A stretch of 64,000 nucleotides of DNA from PXAP01 sp964421595 (GCA_964421595.1 CAYQXY010000016.1:34909-98908), one strand, 5' to 3'; positions 10,501 to 19,419 are shown, counted from the first letter of the stretch. The notes: generated by a model from the letters alone, not told the origin. Numbers and translations: made by a program.

Positions 10501-10642
10501 ATATGGTACCCGCAGAAACCACCATGGAAGGATTTTCGGTTCGGGGCATTGTAAAATATGATGATACCCCTGCAACCAGGAGCATAATAAAGATCATAAG
10601 TGTAAACTGATGATTGTCTATTGCGTATTTAGGTAACTTCAT
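7574..10642 (-). CDS. RND-family efflux pump inner-membrane permease (AcrB/MdtC type)
   Basis: The product is a proton-driven inner-membrane pump subunit of 1022 residues, the normal family length. The N-terminal helix (LMIFIMLLVAGVSSY) is followed by the porter-domain motif VIYPGASPGDLEELV. The central helix block contains GLVVALGLLVDNSIVVVENI, the family's TM4 motif with the proton-relay Asp, and the second half shows the duplicated fold and LVGIVINNAIILVDYTN. It is last in the leftward order tetR-tolC-adaptor-RND, 120 nt after the adaptor. The sequence places it in the hydrophobic/amphiphilic efflux group; the substrate cannot be predicted. Confidence 0.95.
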   Translation of the reverse strand: MKLPKYAIDNHQFTLMIFIMLLVAGVSSYFTMPRTENPSMVVSAGTISVIYPGASPGDLEELVAIPIEEAVNELDDLKRVETIIRDGFVSITAEFDFGTDPKEKYNDLVTKVDDIKGDLPDEIYALRTTRWSTTDVNIIQLAVTSSTAEYYELEDAALKLKKDLERVNGILRVDVFAAPSREVVISLDLEKMTLMNISIDMVENAIRSSNANIPGGMIDIGNRTFAVNTSGSYSGLEQIRNTVINSYQGQLIYLSSIAHVAFDYESSKYMARYNGVPAVFVAAGQKDKVNIFDIMDQVYPLIEKNRKELKGNIELHMVLDQSIFVGDRVNVFLSNLIQGIILVGLLILLALGFKPALIVIMAIPLAFLTGLGFVDMSGFGLEQVSIAGLVVALGLLVDNSIVVVENINRFLRNGHSPREAAWLGTRQIGWPVTAATVTTLLAFIPLILMDNDAGEFIKSLPVTLIATLTMSLLIALTITPLVASFLLRKPEKKSFSMNNMLEKIIEGPYRRLLVLVLRNRFITLFIAIAALGISVFVFTRYVGESFFPKAELPHLMIRVEMPEGTNIDKTDEAVKYVESVLDKRPLVQSYASNIGHGNPRIYYNMMARNYSTNFGEVYVRLKDYETDQFINFIRELRQIFSSFPGGTVIIREFEQGTPVQAPVVIDIKGDEAEVLLHYASDIENVMHQLPGLINIENLANKRKTDLHVNINRDKAAYFGVPLSDIDRTIRTCVNGTEVSRYRDSRGKEYGIVMRLTGNSETGLERFDQIYVNSLSGNFIPLGQLTSVEFREAPSIIIRKDFMRTATVLADIDHGYTLDQVLSPITEKLESYELPPGYWYTVGGELENREESFGGMFKAVIIALIAIFAVLVLQFRSFLQPLIMFVSIPLAFIGSIWALFITGNTFSFTAFIGLISLVGIVINNAIILVDYTNKLIAEGKSLDDAILIACKTRFTPIILTTLTTIGGLLPLTLGGGTLWAPMGWGIIGGLITSTALTLLVVPILYHLIYRTQVMLQESVQGVA

Positions 10643-10762
10643 TCAATTATTATGTTTGTAAATTGCCGGATATGGGACCTTCCATAAGATATTTTATTTA
10701 CCTGAACACAGATTTAAAAAGGATTTTAATGCTTCTGCATATGGGGATACATATCAGGTAAT

Positions 10763-11821
10763 TCAGTTATTATCATTACCAAATTCAGAATTTTCCTTTA
10801 TAACGACCCTTGAATCATTGTTAATAAAACTCATCCCCACAATAACTACATTTTCACCTGCCTGAATATTACCTTTAACATATGCGGATGAACCTTCTAT
10901 ACGCTCTATATATATCTCGCGTTTCTCTGCAACGGTATCTCTGATTGTATATATGCTTCCCTTGTTTTCGACTATTCCGAAAATTGCATCTGCCGGCAGC
11001 AATATTAACTGCTCTTTTCTTTGCGGGATAATACTGGCACGGGCAATCATACCCGAGGCTAACCTCCTGCCATGATCACCCATAAGTGTAAGTTCCAGCT
11101 CATAAGTTCCTGTAAATGGGTCAGCCATGCCAGCAATTTCGGTAACAACTGCAGGAAATTCTATTGCAGGGAATGGATCAAGCGAAATAAAAGCTGAATC
11201 ACCGTGGTTAATTAAAACCATATCCTTGTCGGAAACATTAATCTTTATAACCCATTGCTGATGTGTTGAGCCAAAGAGAACAACAGGGTGCCCGGGAGCA
11301 ACAATTTCATTTTCTTCCATCAAAACCATCAGTATCTTTCCATTTTCCGGTGCCTTAATGCCGGAGAATTGCAAATTGAATTGTCCGATTTTCAGGTTGG
11401 ATCCGGCAACTGCCATGGCAGTTTGGGCATCCTGTAAAGAAGCCAGGGTTGCAACGCTGTCATTATATAAATTTTGTATTCTCGAAAGGTCGCGTTCCGC
11501 TTTTATAAATGATTCCCTTGCCATATCAACCTGTGCCTGTATTTCCTGCAAATTAAGTTCAGCAAGAAGCTGGCCCTTCGTAACCTCCTGCCCCCCGCGA
11601 ACATTAATCCTGCTTATTATACCACCGGTTCGGAACGAGAGCCTCTGTTCCGATTTTGCAGCGAGTCTTCCTGCACTTCTAACTGGAAACTGGACGGTTT
11701 GTTCTTCGGCCGTAACCGCTCTGACATAAACAGTGTTGTTCTGGCTGTCATTTTCAACTTTCCCGGCACAGCCGTAAATGAACAGAGAAATGACAAGAGT
11801 ATAAAAGCCGTTTTTCATCAT
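10763..11821 (-). CDS. RND efflux periplasmic adaptor lipoprotein (membrane fusion protein)
   Basis: The 352-residue protein bridges the inner-membrane pump and the outer-membrane channel. The signal peptide ends in a lipobox (LFIYGC), so the mature protein is predicted to be lipid-anchored at Cys18. Order: barrel-sandwich half (RTGGIISRINVRGGQEVTKG), a short coiled-coil hairpin (about 85-135), the second sandwich half (IKAPENGKIL), a beta-barrel and a C-terminal proximal domain ending near VVIVGMSFINNDSRVV. It lies between the TolC-type gene and the pump gene. The 85-nt gap before it contains a fragment of the interspersed repeat. Confidence 0.92.
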   Translation of the reverse strand: MMKNGFYTLVISLFIYGCAGKVENDSQNNTVYVRAVTAEEQTVQFPVRSAGRLAAKSEQRLSFRTGGIISRINVRGGQEVTKGQLLAELNLQEIQAQVDMARESFIKAERDLSRIQNLYNDSVATLASLQDAQTAMAVAGSNLKIGQFNLQFSGIKAPENGKILMVLMEENEIVAPGHPVVLFGSTHQQWVIKINVSDKDMVLINHGDSAFISLDPFPAIEFPAVVTEIAGMADPFTGTYELELTLMGDHGRRLASGMIARASIIPQRKEQLILLPADAIFGIVENKGSIYTIRDTVAEKREIYIERIEGSSAYVKGNIQAGENVVIVGMSFINNDSRVVIKENSEFGNDNN

Positions 11822-11884
11822 TTAAGGTATCGTTATTGTATTAATTATAAGCAATTTAAATATATATGTCACGAGGTTGTCCCG

Positions 11885-11903
11885 AATGGATCACCCATGC
11901 TGG
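11885..11903 (-). repeat. Interspersed repeat, copy E (end fragment only)
   Basis: ATGGATCACCCATGCTGGG matches the CATGGGTGATCCAT end of the repeat in reverse orientation. It begins within 4 nt of the tolC-type stop codon (11907-11909) and therefore lies inside the efflux operon. Only the terminal 19-22 nt are recognisable. Confidence 0.55.
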
Positions 11904-11906
11904 GAA

Positions 11907-13316
11907 TTACCGGTCAAAAGAATATAAGCCAGCAGCTAACTCATACTCCGCATGGGAGATCAAATAATCGTATTCTGCAATGATGAGATTTTCTTCTGCA
12001 TTTGTCATTGCGGTACGTGTATTAATAAACTCGATAAGGCTGGCTTCCCCCTCCTCATACCTGCGGGAGGTTACTTCAAATGCTTTTCGGTTTGCTTTTG
12101 CCTGTGCCTCCGCTGCTTCAATGCTATGCTCTGCAGCTTCAAGAGAATACCATGCATTTATAACTTCAAGCCTGATACCCTCTTCAATCTCTCTCTCCTT
12201 TTGTTTAAGTTCCTGTAATTCTATTTGAGCCTGCCTTATCCTCGCGTTATTCTGCATCCCTGTGAAAATATCCCAGCGAAGTGCCACGGTGGCAATGGCA
12301 TAGTCATGACCACGTGAAAAATTATATTTCTCACCCTGAAACCCATAATTAATTATTCCGAGAACTGAAGGCAATTTATTACTCTGACTGGCACGAATCA
12401 AATTATTGGCGGCCAAAGAGTAACTATTTATCATAGCGATCTCTTCGCGGGAAGATAGTGCATTTACCGATGCCTCCTGTAAGGTTGGAATATAATCTGG
12501 TACATGTTCATCGTCATCAATCTCAATCGGGGTGTCAAGGGGATAATTCACAAGGAAATTCAAGTATGCTGATGTTGATTTTTCCATCCTTTCAGCTTCG
12601 CTTTGCTGTTGTTTCATTTTTGCAAGCTCTGCCTGTGACCGGTAGATGTAATCTATGGTTACAAGGTTATTACTGTAAAGTCTCTCATTAACCCTTACAT
12701 TCTCCTCAAGCAGAATGAGCGTATTTTCAACCAGCCTCCTTACTCCCACTGATTTAAGATGATTATAGTAGGCTGTCTTTATTTCAGCTACCAGGTATCT
12801 TTTATAAGCTTCTGCATCGGCATGTTTAGCATCTGCCACATTTTGCCGTGCCTTATGGTTAAAGCTTATCCGTCTGTTGAATATTGGCTGTACCAGCTCC
12901 ACCCTGGTATCATGCTCACTTGGACGAAGAAACAAGAATTCCTGGTTTTCCACCGATGGAAAGTTTACCGGCAATCCCGTAGCAGGATCAGTCAGATTAT
13001 GAATAGCCGACAGGGAATTAAGTGTAGAATAGGGCGCATTCAACAGATCACCAAGAGGGAGCTCAATAACCCGCCCTCCGCGGGACACAGAATATCTTGC
13101 ATTGAAGCTTATCGTCGGGAAAAACATTCCGCGAGCCTCATTGATCTCTTCTATACTATGCCGGTAGTTTGTCAGCTTTTGCTGCAATGCATGGTTGCTT
13201 TCCAGACCATGCTCAATATAATGATCAAGGCTTGACTGGGACCTGAGTTCAGGATAACTTAAACCCATTATCATCAGAATTGCTGCTGTAATTTTAAACA
13301 TCTTTAAGTATTCCAT
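11907..13316 (-). CDS. TolC-family outer-membrane efflux channel
   Basis: The 469-residue protein has an N-terminal signal peptide ending near LSYPELRSQ. It shows the two alpha-helical repeats of the TolC/OprM family, with long heptad-rich helices around 170-260 and 370-450 (QLELQELKQKEREIEEG), and the C-terminal AEYDYLISHAEYELAAGLY region. The channel would connect the adaptor and the RND pump to the cell surface. The start at 13316 overlaps the tetR reading frame by 23 nt. An in-frame ATG at 13301 would also give a signal peptide and overlaps too, so translational coupling is likely with either. Confidence 0.93.
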   Translation of the reverse strand: MEYLKMFKITAAILMIMGLSYPELRSQSSLDHYIEHGLESNHALQQKLTNYRHSIEEINEARGMFFPTISFNARYSVSRGGRVIELPLGDLLNAPYSTLNSLSAIHNLTDPATGLPVNFPSVENQEFLFLRPSEHDTRVELVQPIFNRRISFNHKARQNVADAKHADAEAYKRYLVAEIKTAYYNHLKSVGVRRLVENTLILLEENVRVNERLYSNNLVTIDYIYRSQAELAKMKQQQSEAERMEKSTSAYLNFLVNYPLDTPIEIDDDEHVPDYIPTLQEASVNALSSREEIAMINSYSLAANNLIRASQSNKLPSVLGIINYGFQGEKYNFSRGHDYAIATVALRWDIFTGMQNNARIRQAQIELQELKQKEREIEEGIRLEVINAWYSLEAAEHSIEAAEAQAKANRKAFEVTSRRYEEGEASLIEFINTRTAMTNAEENLIIAEYDYLISHAEYELAAGLYSFDR

Positions 13317-13941
13317 TCAATACTATCTTTAAATGTGCATCAATCAGATCATCTTCGGTATAATCTCTCAGATCAACATGAAAATCCATTGTTTTGGCAA
13401 GCCTCAGAATTCCTGTAATCTGGCTCCACAGGCAATGGGCAAGTACGGCGGGTTTAATATCATTGCGGATTGAACCATCATTGATTCCCTGTTCGAGGAC
13501 TTTAATCAAAAAACAGATCGGATCACCACCCTGGCTGCATAATTCCTCATACAACTCATGATCTAACTTGAATTGAGTGTCATCTTCAAAATAAAGAAGC
13601 AATTTGAAGGAGTCCTTATGCTCCCTGGAAAACTGTACATAGGAATTGCCTATTGCAAGGATGTTATCTATTGTAGTTTTTGCCGGATCTGTAACAACCT
13701 CAAATTTTTCCTGGAGAATTTTAAGAGATCGCAGGTTAATGGCAAAAAGTAATTCTTCCTTACTTTTAAAATAAAGATATATTGTGCCTTTACTCAATTC
13801 AGCTTTTGCTGCAACCTCATCCATAGAAGCATTAGCAAGTCCTTTGCTGAAAAACACAAATTCAGCCGCATCAATAATTTCGTTACGCCGCTGTTCACGT
13901 TCTCTTTCTTTTCGTTCAGCTATTCCCATATTAACCCACAT
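13294..13941 (-). CDS. TetR-family repressor, first gene of the efflux operon
   Basis: The 215-residue protein has an N-terminal helix-turn-helix (about 18-65) with the family signature MDEVAAKAELSKGTIYLYFKS. The C-terminal ligand-binding domain is divergent, as expected. It heads the operon and overlaps tolC, so it most likely represses its own pump genes. A perfect 13-bp palindrome overlapping the predicted transcription start lies 9 nt before the start codon. An alternative ATG at 13929 (MGIAERKERE) is possible because the first four residues add nothing recognisable. Confidence 0.9.
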   Translation of the reverse strand: MWVNMGIAERKEREREQRRNEIIDAAEFVFFSKGLANASMDEVAAKAELSKGTIYLYFKSKEELLFAINLRSLKILQEKFEVVTDPAKTTIDNILAIGNSYVQFSREHKDSFKLLLYFEDDTQFKLDHELYEELCSQGGDPICFLIKVLEQGINDGSIRNDIKPAVLAHCLWSQITGILRLAKTMDFHVDLRDYTEDDLIDAHLKIVLNGILKDV

Positions 13942-13949
13942 TCATTTAA

Positions 13950-14001
13950 TGACTATTAGTCAGCAAATATATTAAATTATATTAAATAACCATTGGTTAT
14001 T
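13950..14001 (-). promoter_or_regulatory. Promoter and candidate TetR operators of the efflux operon
   Basis: Reading leftward, a -7 box TATATTTG lies at 13971-13964. The perfect 6-1-6 palindrome TGACTATTAGTCA (13950-13962) follows directly and covers the expected transcription start. A second perfect 8-1-8 palindrome, AATAACCATTGGTTATT (13985-14001), covers the -33 region, and a related half site (ATAACCAATG) follows near 14022. Which palindrome TetR binds cannot be decided from sequence. Confidence 0.55.
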
Positions 14002-14316
14002 GCAAATTATTCTTAATGTTTATAACCAATGATTCTATCAGATTGATACCAATCAAATTGTTCGATTTATGATTCCTCATTCTGCCGGATCATGGAAATT
14101 GCCGGTACTATCTGCAGCAACTCCATTTCCCACAATAATTTACAAATAAAGTTTCGGGGCCGAATCTGCCACACTTTCAATCGATTGATAAGGTCGCTTT
14201 AATCAAATTAACCTTAAGGTAATTTACTGGTTTTATAATTTTTTAATTACTTTTTGATAATTTTTTATACGTTTTTTGTTTTATTTTACTTTTTTCGTAT
14301 ATTTAAAACTTATTTG

Positions 14317-14324
14317 TAATTTTG
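14317..14324 (+). promoter_or_regulatory. Possible -7 element directly before a tetR-type gene
   Basis: TAATTTTG fits the TAnnTTTG consensus but ends only 4 nt before the ATG at 14329. If it is used, the transcript would be leaderless or translation would begin at the second ATG (14341, MENSRYIQ). No -33 box is visible. Confidence 0.3.
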
Positions 14325-14328
14325 TATT

Positions 14329-14934
14329 ATGGCTGAATCAATGGAAAATAGTCGTTATATTCAGATAGTTAATACAGGAAAAGCCCTTTTCTGGAAACAT
14401 GGCCTGAAGAGGGTGACTGTAGAGGAAATTTGCAGAGAGGCGGGTGTAAGCAAGATGACATTCTATAAATTTTTTCCTAATAAGGTTGTCCTGGCGAAGA
14501 CAATTTATGACAGGGTTGTGGATGAGGCATATGCCAGGTTTAAAGCTGTTATGTACGATGAGAACATAACACCGGTTGAGAAAATGCAGCAGATTCTGAT
14601 AATCAAGATGGAAGGTTCCAATGATGTAAGTCAGGAATTTATGAAAGATTTTTACACAAACCCGGAACTCGGGCTTTCAGAATTTGTTGAAGAGAAATCC
14701 AGGAATATTTGGGTTGAGGTAATCAAGGATTTCAAAATGGCCCAGGAAAGGGGGTGGCTCAGGAACGATTTTAAGCCGGAAGGGATTTTCTTAATTATGA
14801 GCAAATTTAAAGATTTTTTTAATGACGAGGGTTTGGTGCAGATGTACGACACCCCTCAGGAACTGGTAATGGAAATTGCCAGGTTGTTTACCCTGGGAAT
14901 ACTAGGACGGGAGCACGGAAAAAACCAGAGATAA
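14329..14934 (+). CDS. TetR-family regulator, first gene of the ABC export cassette
   Basis: The 201-residue protein has the helix-turn-helix VEEICREAGVSKMTFYKFF (about 28-48). The C-terminal part is unlike that of the efflux repressor at 13294, so the two are not recent duplicates. It is followed after 18 nt by a putative outer-membrane protein and then an ABC exporter on the same strand, which it probably controls. The ATG at 14341 is an equally acceptable start given the position of the -7 box. Confidence 0.88.
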   Translation: MAESMENSRYIQIVNTGKALFWKHGLKRVTVEEICREAGVSKMTFYKFFPNKVVLAKTIYDRVVDEAYARFKAVMYDENITPVEKMQQILIIKMEGSNDVSQEFMKDFYTNPELGLSEFVEEKSRNIWVEVIKDFKMAQERGWLRNDFKPEGIFLIMSKFKDFFNDEGLVQMYDTPQELVMEIARLFTLGILGREHGKNQR

Positions 14935-14952
14935 GGAATAATTTCAATCACG

Positions 14953-16113
14953 GTGAAAAAACATATTGCCATATTAATTTTTGTTGTCGTATTTACAGAA
15001 GTCCTGAATGCACAATTTCAGGATAATTTTGAATTTCGGGGACAAGCATCAGGGTGGTTTAATGCGAACAGTGGCAACACACCTGTGTGGCTTGGCGCTC
15101 GATATATCCCTCAGATTACATACCGGCCATTCCAGGAGGGCAGGAACAGCATAGATTTTGAAGTTTCAGCCAATATAAACGGCAGTACCGGATTTCAACC
15201 GGCCGAAAACAGAACTTCAGACGGCACAATTAAACCATACAGGATATGGGGCAGGTACACAACCAGTCAGTTTGAAATTCGTATGGGACTTCAAAAGATA
15301 AATTTCGGTTCGGCCGCAATGTTAAGGCCTCTTATGTGGTTTGACCAGGTTGACCCGCGTGACCCTCTGCAACTGACAGATGGAGTGTGGGGTGTACTCG
15401 CTAGATATTACTTCATAAATAATGTAAATATATGGCTATGGGGCCTATATGGAAATGATGGTCCGAAAACGTGGGAAATTTTAGAGTCAGCCTCAAATGT
15501 TCCTGAACTTGGGGGCAGGTTGCAAATACCGGTACCACGAGGTGAAACCGCATTGTCGTTTCATCACAGGAAAGCCACAGCCACCCCGCTTTTTGGATCT
15601 GGGTTCATGGGTACTGATGATCCGGATCTACTCACGGGAATTCCTGAAAACAGGTTGGGATTTGATGGTAAATGGGATATTGAGATCGGTCTGTGGATCG
15701 AAGGATCATATATCCGGAAAAGCAGGAATACAGGCATTTACACAAATCAGCAAATACTTAATCTGGGAGCTGACTATACTTTTGGGATAGGTAACGGACT
15801 CAATGTAATATTTGAACAACTTCTGTTTTCGTACGATCAGAATGCCTTTGCTTTCCGGAACAACCATCATTTTACCAGCGCTGCTCTCTCCTACCCTTTG
15901 GGAATATTTGATAATATAAATACAATAATATACCATGACTGGACAAATGGCAATATTTATACTTTTTTAAACTGGCAAAGGCAGTATAACCGGGTCGGGA
16001 TATACGCAATGGCATTCTGGAATCCTGATACAATCCGGCTTCCCCAACAGTCTGAAGGCGCACAAATGTTCTCAGGCAGGGGATTCCAGTTGATGCTGGT
16101 ATTTAATCATTAA
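14953..16113 (+). CDS. Putative outer-membrane beta-barrel protein
   Basis: The 386-residue protein begins with a GTG codon; the signal peptide (IAILIFVVVFTEVLNAQ) starts right there, which supports this start. The mature part is rich in alternating aromatic and polar residues (RIWGRYTTSQFEIRMGLQKI, INTIIYHDWTNGNIYTFLNW) and ends in hydrophobic residues followed by His, as in outer-membrane barrels. I do not recognise a specific family. It lies between the TetR gene and the ABC exporter, so an outer-membrane role in the same export route is plausible. Confidence 0.6.
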   Translation: MKKHIAILIFVVVFTEVLNAQFQDNFEFRGQASGWFNANSGNTPVWLGARYIPQITYRPFQEGRNSIDFEVSANINGSTGFQPAENRTSDGTIKPYRIWGRYTTSQFEIRMGLQKINFGSAAMLRPLMWFDQVDPRDPLQLTDGVWGVLARYYFINNVNIWLWGLYGNDGPKTWEILESASNVPELGGRLQIPVPRGETALSFHHRKATATPLFGSGFMGTDDPDLLTGIPENRLGFDGKWDIEIGLWIEGSYIRKSRNTGIYTNQQILNLGADYTFGIGNGLNVIFEQLLFSYDQNAFAFRNNHHFTSAALSYPLGIFDNINTIIYHDWTNGNIYTFLNWQRQYNRVGIYAMAFWNPDTIRLPQQSEGAQMFSGRGFQLMLVFNH

Positions 16114-16220
16114 TTGTGAACCGTTACCGAAATCTTGTTTTCTTAGTCAAATATAACACCCTGTTAAACAGCAATATATTTACAAAGTTAACTAACAACT
16201 GACGAATAATAAAAATTAAA

Positions 16221-16970
16221 ATGGATACAATCCAGATCAGAAGCCTTGTTAAACGTTTCCCGATGGGAAAAGGCGAGTTCACAGCACTGAACGGCATTAA
16301 CCTTAGCTTTGATGAAGGGGAATTTGCCGGACTTATAGGGCCAAGTGGTTCAGGAAAAACCACACTGCTGAATATTATCGGATCCCTTGATTCACCATCT
16401 GAAGGAAAGGTAAGTGTCCTTGGAAAATCAATCGGCGACCTCAATGCCAGGGAAGCAGCCCGCCTTCGTAAAGAGAACCTTGGGTTCATCTTCCAGAGTT
16501 ACAACCTTCTCCAGGTGCATACTGTTTTCGAAAATGTTGAATTTCCTTTACTTCTTTTGAAAATCAATAAAGAGCAGCGAAAAAGGATGGTGATGGAAGC
16601 ACTTGAATGGGTGGGACTGGAAGATAAAACAAATTCAAAACCCCCTCAATTATCCGGCGGGGAATCTCAGAGAGTGGCTATTGCCAGGGCAATGGTGAAA
16701 AAACCTTCCCTGGTACTGGCAGATGAACCCACAGCAAACCTGGATGCCACTAATTCGCACAATATTCTCAGAACTATGGAAAAATTAAACAGGGAACTTA
16801 AAACCACTTTCCTTTTCGCAACTCATGATGAAAAGGTAATTAGTTATCTGCGGCGAAAAGTATTTCTCCTCGATGGAAAGATTGATAAAGATGAGATCCT
16901 GAAAAACGGGTCTGGCTCTGTAAATACTGATATTAACAATCAGTCAGCCGAAATAAATAAAAGATCATAA
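16221..16970 (+). CDS. ABC transporter ATP-binding protein (LolD/MacB type)
   Basis: The 249-residue ATPase carries Walker A GPSGSGKTT (40-48), the Q-loop Gln92, the signature LSGGE (144-148), Walker B LVLADE (164-169) and the switch His in FATHDE. These features and the length match the LolD/MacB/FtsE group that pairs with FtsX-type permeases. The C-terminal 25 residues are a polar extension. The next gene starts 2 nt downstream and encodes such a permease. Confidence 0.95.
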   Translation: MDTIQIRSLVKRFPMGKGEFTALNGINLSFDEGEFAGLIGPSGSGKTTLLNIIGSLDSPSEGKVSVLGKSIGDLNAREAARLRKENLGFIFQSYNLLQVHTVFENVEFPLLLLKINKEQRKRMVMEALEWVGLEDKTNSKPPQLSGGESQRVAIARAMVKKPSLVLADEPTANLDATNSHNILRTMEKLNRELKTTFLFATHDEKVISYLRRKVFLLDGKIDKDEILKNGSGSVNTDINNQSAEINKRS

Positions 16971-16972
16971 AT

Positions 16973-18148
16973 ATGAAGCTTGCAATCAAACTTGCTTACA
17001 GAAACCTGATCGGTGCCGGCCTCCGTACCTGGTTAAATGTCATTGTGCTTTCTTTTGCCTTTGTAGTTATATTATGGCTAAAGGGGGTTATGATGGGCTG
17101 GGATATACAGGCTAAAACCGATATGACAGATTATGAGATTGGCGGTGGACAATTATGGCATGAGAACTATGACCCTTACGACCCCTTTACCCTGTTCGAA
17201 AGCCATGCCGCAATCCCTGAAAGATTAAGGGATGATATAAGCATGGGGAATATAGAGCCAATACTTATTGCCCAGGGAAGCATTTTCCCGCAGGGAAGGA
17301 TGCAAACTGTAATTATAAAAGGAATAAATCCCGGACAGACTATTCTGAAAATTCCAACAACCAGGCTGGATACAATTTCTGATGCTATTCCAGCAGTCAT
17401 TGGGGCAATGATGGCGCAAAGTACCAGGCTTGAAACGGGCGATCATGTTACAATTCGCTGGAGAGATGCCAACGGCACCTTTGATGCAGCCGAGATCGTA
17501 ATTGCAGGAATTTTCTTTTCAAACGTTCCTGCGGCAGAAGCCGGACAGATCTATATTCCTTATGATAAATTGCAGGAGATGATGCTTTTGCCTGATCGTG
17601 CCACAATCCTGACTTTCCGCGAAAGCGAGCCGGAATTACAGGGTCAGGAAGGCTGGGTAATGAAAACCAAAAGCGAACTTACAAGGCAGGTGGATGAGAT
17701 GCTTCAAACGAAGGCCGCCGGTCAGTCAGTGCTTTACGGCATCCTGTTGCTTCTTGCCATGCTGGCAATATTTGACACACAGGTATTGTCAATTTTTCGC
17801 CGGCAAAAAGAGATAGGAACATACATTGCACTTGGATACACAAGGAAGGAGGTAGTTGGATTATTCACAGTAGAAGGCACCATGCATGCCGTGCTTGCAA
17901 TTCTTACAGCAATGGTGTATGGACTCCCGTTCCTGGCCTGGCAGGCAAAAGCAGGATGGACCATACCGATGGATGCAAGCCAGTTTGGCATGGCAATGGC
18001 CCAGACACTTTATCCTGTTTTTAGTCTAGGGCTAATAATCTCCACCATACTTCTGCTTACTGTTACAACTGCAGTGGTGAGTTACCTGCCATCCCGAAAA
18101 ATTGCTAAAATGAACCCAACTGAAGCACTTAGAGGTAAATTACAATGA
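16973..18148 (+). CDS. ABC transporter permease, FtsX/LolC type (first of two)
   Basis: The 391-residue protein has one N-terminal membrane helix (about 17-40), a periplasmic domain of roughly 200 residues, and three C-terminal helices (about 245-265, 300-325, 350-375). It ends in the family motif LPSRKIAKMNPTEALRG. The loop motif KEIGTYIALGYTRKEVVGLF is the coupling region facing the ATPase. Its stop overlaps the start of the next permease by 4 nt, so the two are made together and probably form a heterodimer. Confidence 0.92.
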   Translation: MKLAIKLAYRNLIGAGLRTWLNVIVLSFAFVVILWLKGVMMGWDIQAKTDMTDYEIGGGQLWHENYDPYDPFTLFESHAAIPERLRDDISMGNIEPILIAQGSIFPQGRMQTVIIKGINPGQTILKIPTTRLDTISDAIPAVIGAMMAQSTRLETGDHVTIRWRDANGTFDAAEIVIAGIFFSNVPAAEAGQIYIPYDKLQEMMLLPDRATILTFRESEPELQGQEGWVMKTKSELTRQVDEMLQTKAAGQSVLYGILLLLAMLAIFDTQVLSIFRRQKEIGTYIALGYTRKEVVGLFTVEGTMHAVLAILTAMVYGLPFLAWQAKAGWTIPMDASQFGMAMAQTLYPVFSLGLIISTILLLTVTTAVVSYLPSRKIAKMNPTEALRGKLQ

Positions 18149-19419
18149 TACGATTTTTAATAAACGGCCTTCTGCGCGACAAGAGCCGCAGCCGGCTTCC
18201 CATTATAGTTGTTTCTACCGGTGTCATGCTGACAATTTTCATGCATGCTTATGTGACCGGATTTATGGGAGATACCATAGAAATGAATGCCCGGTTCAGT
18301 TTTGGCCATGTTAAGGTAATGACAAGGGCATATGCTCAGGAAATGGACCAGGTACCCAATGATCTGGCTATCCTTGATTCTGATGATCTGCTTGCCGGGT
18401 TGCAGGATCTTTATCCGGATATGAACTGGGCTTCCCGCATACAGTTCGGGGGACTGATCGATGCACCTGATGAGTCTGGCGAAACTAAAGCCCAGGGGCC
18501 TGCGATGGGAATCGGGCTTGACCTGATATCGCCACTTTCGCGTGAAGCGGAGCGGCTTAACCTGTCGGGAGCACTGGTCAGGGGACGTATTCCTGAACAG
18601 TACGGGGAGGTTCTGATCAGTGAGCATTTTTCCCGCAGACTACAGGTTGACCCGGGTGATGAAGTAACTCTTATTGGTTCTTCAATGCATGGAGGAATGG
18701 TTATGTATAATTTTACTGTATCCGGCACATTGTCATTCGGGATCGAAATAATGGACAGGGGTACAATTATTGCTGATATTGAAGATGTGCGGATGGCCCT
18801 GGATATGGATGATGCTACCTCAGAAATAATCGGGTTCTTTGAAGGAGGGTTCTATAATAATGAGATTGCCCTTGAAAGATCAGCTATGTTCAACGAACTC
18901 TATACAAATGAAGAAGATGAATTTGCTCCCGTCATGAGAAGCCTGAGCCAGCAGGGTACCATGGGTCCGTATGTTGAAATGTCAAAAGTCTGGTCATGGT
19001 ACATAACCCTGATATTTATTATAGCCATGTCACTTGTTTTATGGAATGCCGGACTTCTCGGCGGACTCCGCCGTTATGGGGAAGTAGGTATACGGATTGC
19101 AATGGGTGAAGAAAAGGGACATGTTTACCGTACCATGATCCTTGAATCTGTTTTCATCGGGATTGCAGGGTCAGTTATCGGGACGGCACTCGGACTTTCT
19201 CTTGCCTGGGTAATTCAGGTTTACGGAATTGATATTTCCGGCATGATGGAGGGTGCATCCTTAATGATGCCAGATACTATAAGGACCAGGATAACACCTA
19301 TGGATTATTATATAGGTTTTATTCCCGGACTTTTCTCAACGGTAGCTGGCACCATGCTGGCGGGAATGGGAATTTACAGGCGGCAAACCTCAAGATTGTT
19401 TAAAGAACTGGAAGCTTAA
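18145..19419 (+). CDS. ABC transporter permease, FtsX/LolE type (second of two)
   Basis: The 424-residue protein has the same plan as its upstream partner: an N-terminal helix, a large periplasmic domain and three C-terminal helices. The coupling-loop motif is RRYGEVGIRIAMGEEKGHVY. The C-terminus (GIYRRQTSRLFKELEA) is less like the canonical PTEALRG ending. It completes an ATPase-permease-permease exporter together with the two genes before it. Confidence 0.9.
   Translation: MIRFLINGLLRDKSRSRLPIIVVSTGVMLTIFMHAYVTGFMGDTIEMNARFSFGHVKVMTRAYAQEMDQVPNDLAILDSDDLLAGLQDLYPDMNWASRIQFGGLIDAPDESGETKAQGPAMGIGLDLISPLSREAERLNLSGALVRGRIPEQYGEVLISEHFSRRLQVDPGDEVTLIGSSMHGGMVMYNFTVSGTLSFGIEIMDRGTIIADIEDVRMALDMDDATSEIIGFFEGGFYNNEIALERSAMFNELYTNEEDEFAPVMRSLSQQGTMGPYVEMSKVWSWYITLIFIIAMSLVLWNAGLLGGLRRYGEVGIRIAMGEEKGHVYRTMILESVFIGIAGSVIGTALGLSLAWVIQVYGIDISGMMEGASLMMPDTIRTRITPMDYYIGFIPGLFSTVAGTMLAGMGIYRRQTSRLFKELEA

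Larger units (their letters stand above)
13942..14328. other. Divergent intergenic region between two tetR-type genes
   Basis: These 387 nt separate the leftward efflux operon from the rightward export cassette. The left part holds the -7 box and two palindromes described separately. The right part is a T-rich tract running up to the start at 14329. A 10-bp perfect palindrome, ACCTTAAGGT (14211-14220), lies between them and is of unknown meaning. Confidence 0.6.

Noticed and set aside
14211..14220. ACCTTAAGGT palindrome as operator for the second TetR gene
   Set aside because: Ten nt of symmetry occurs often by chance in A+T-rich DNA and it lies about 100 nt from the presumed promoter; recorded only as a note.
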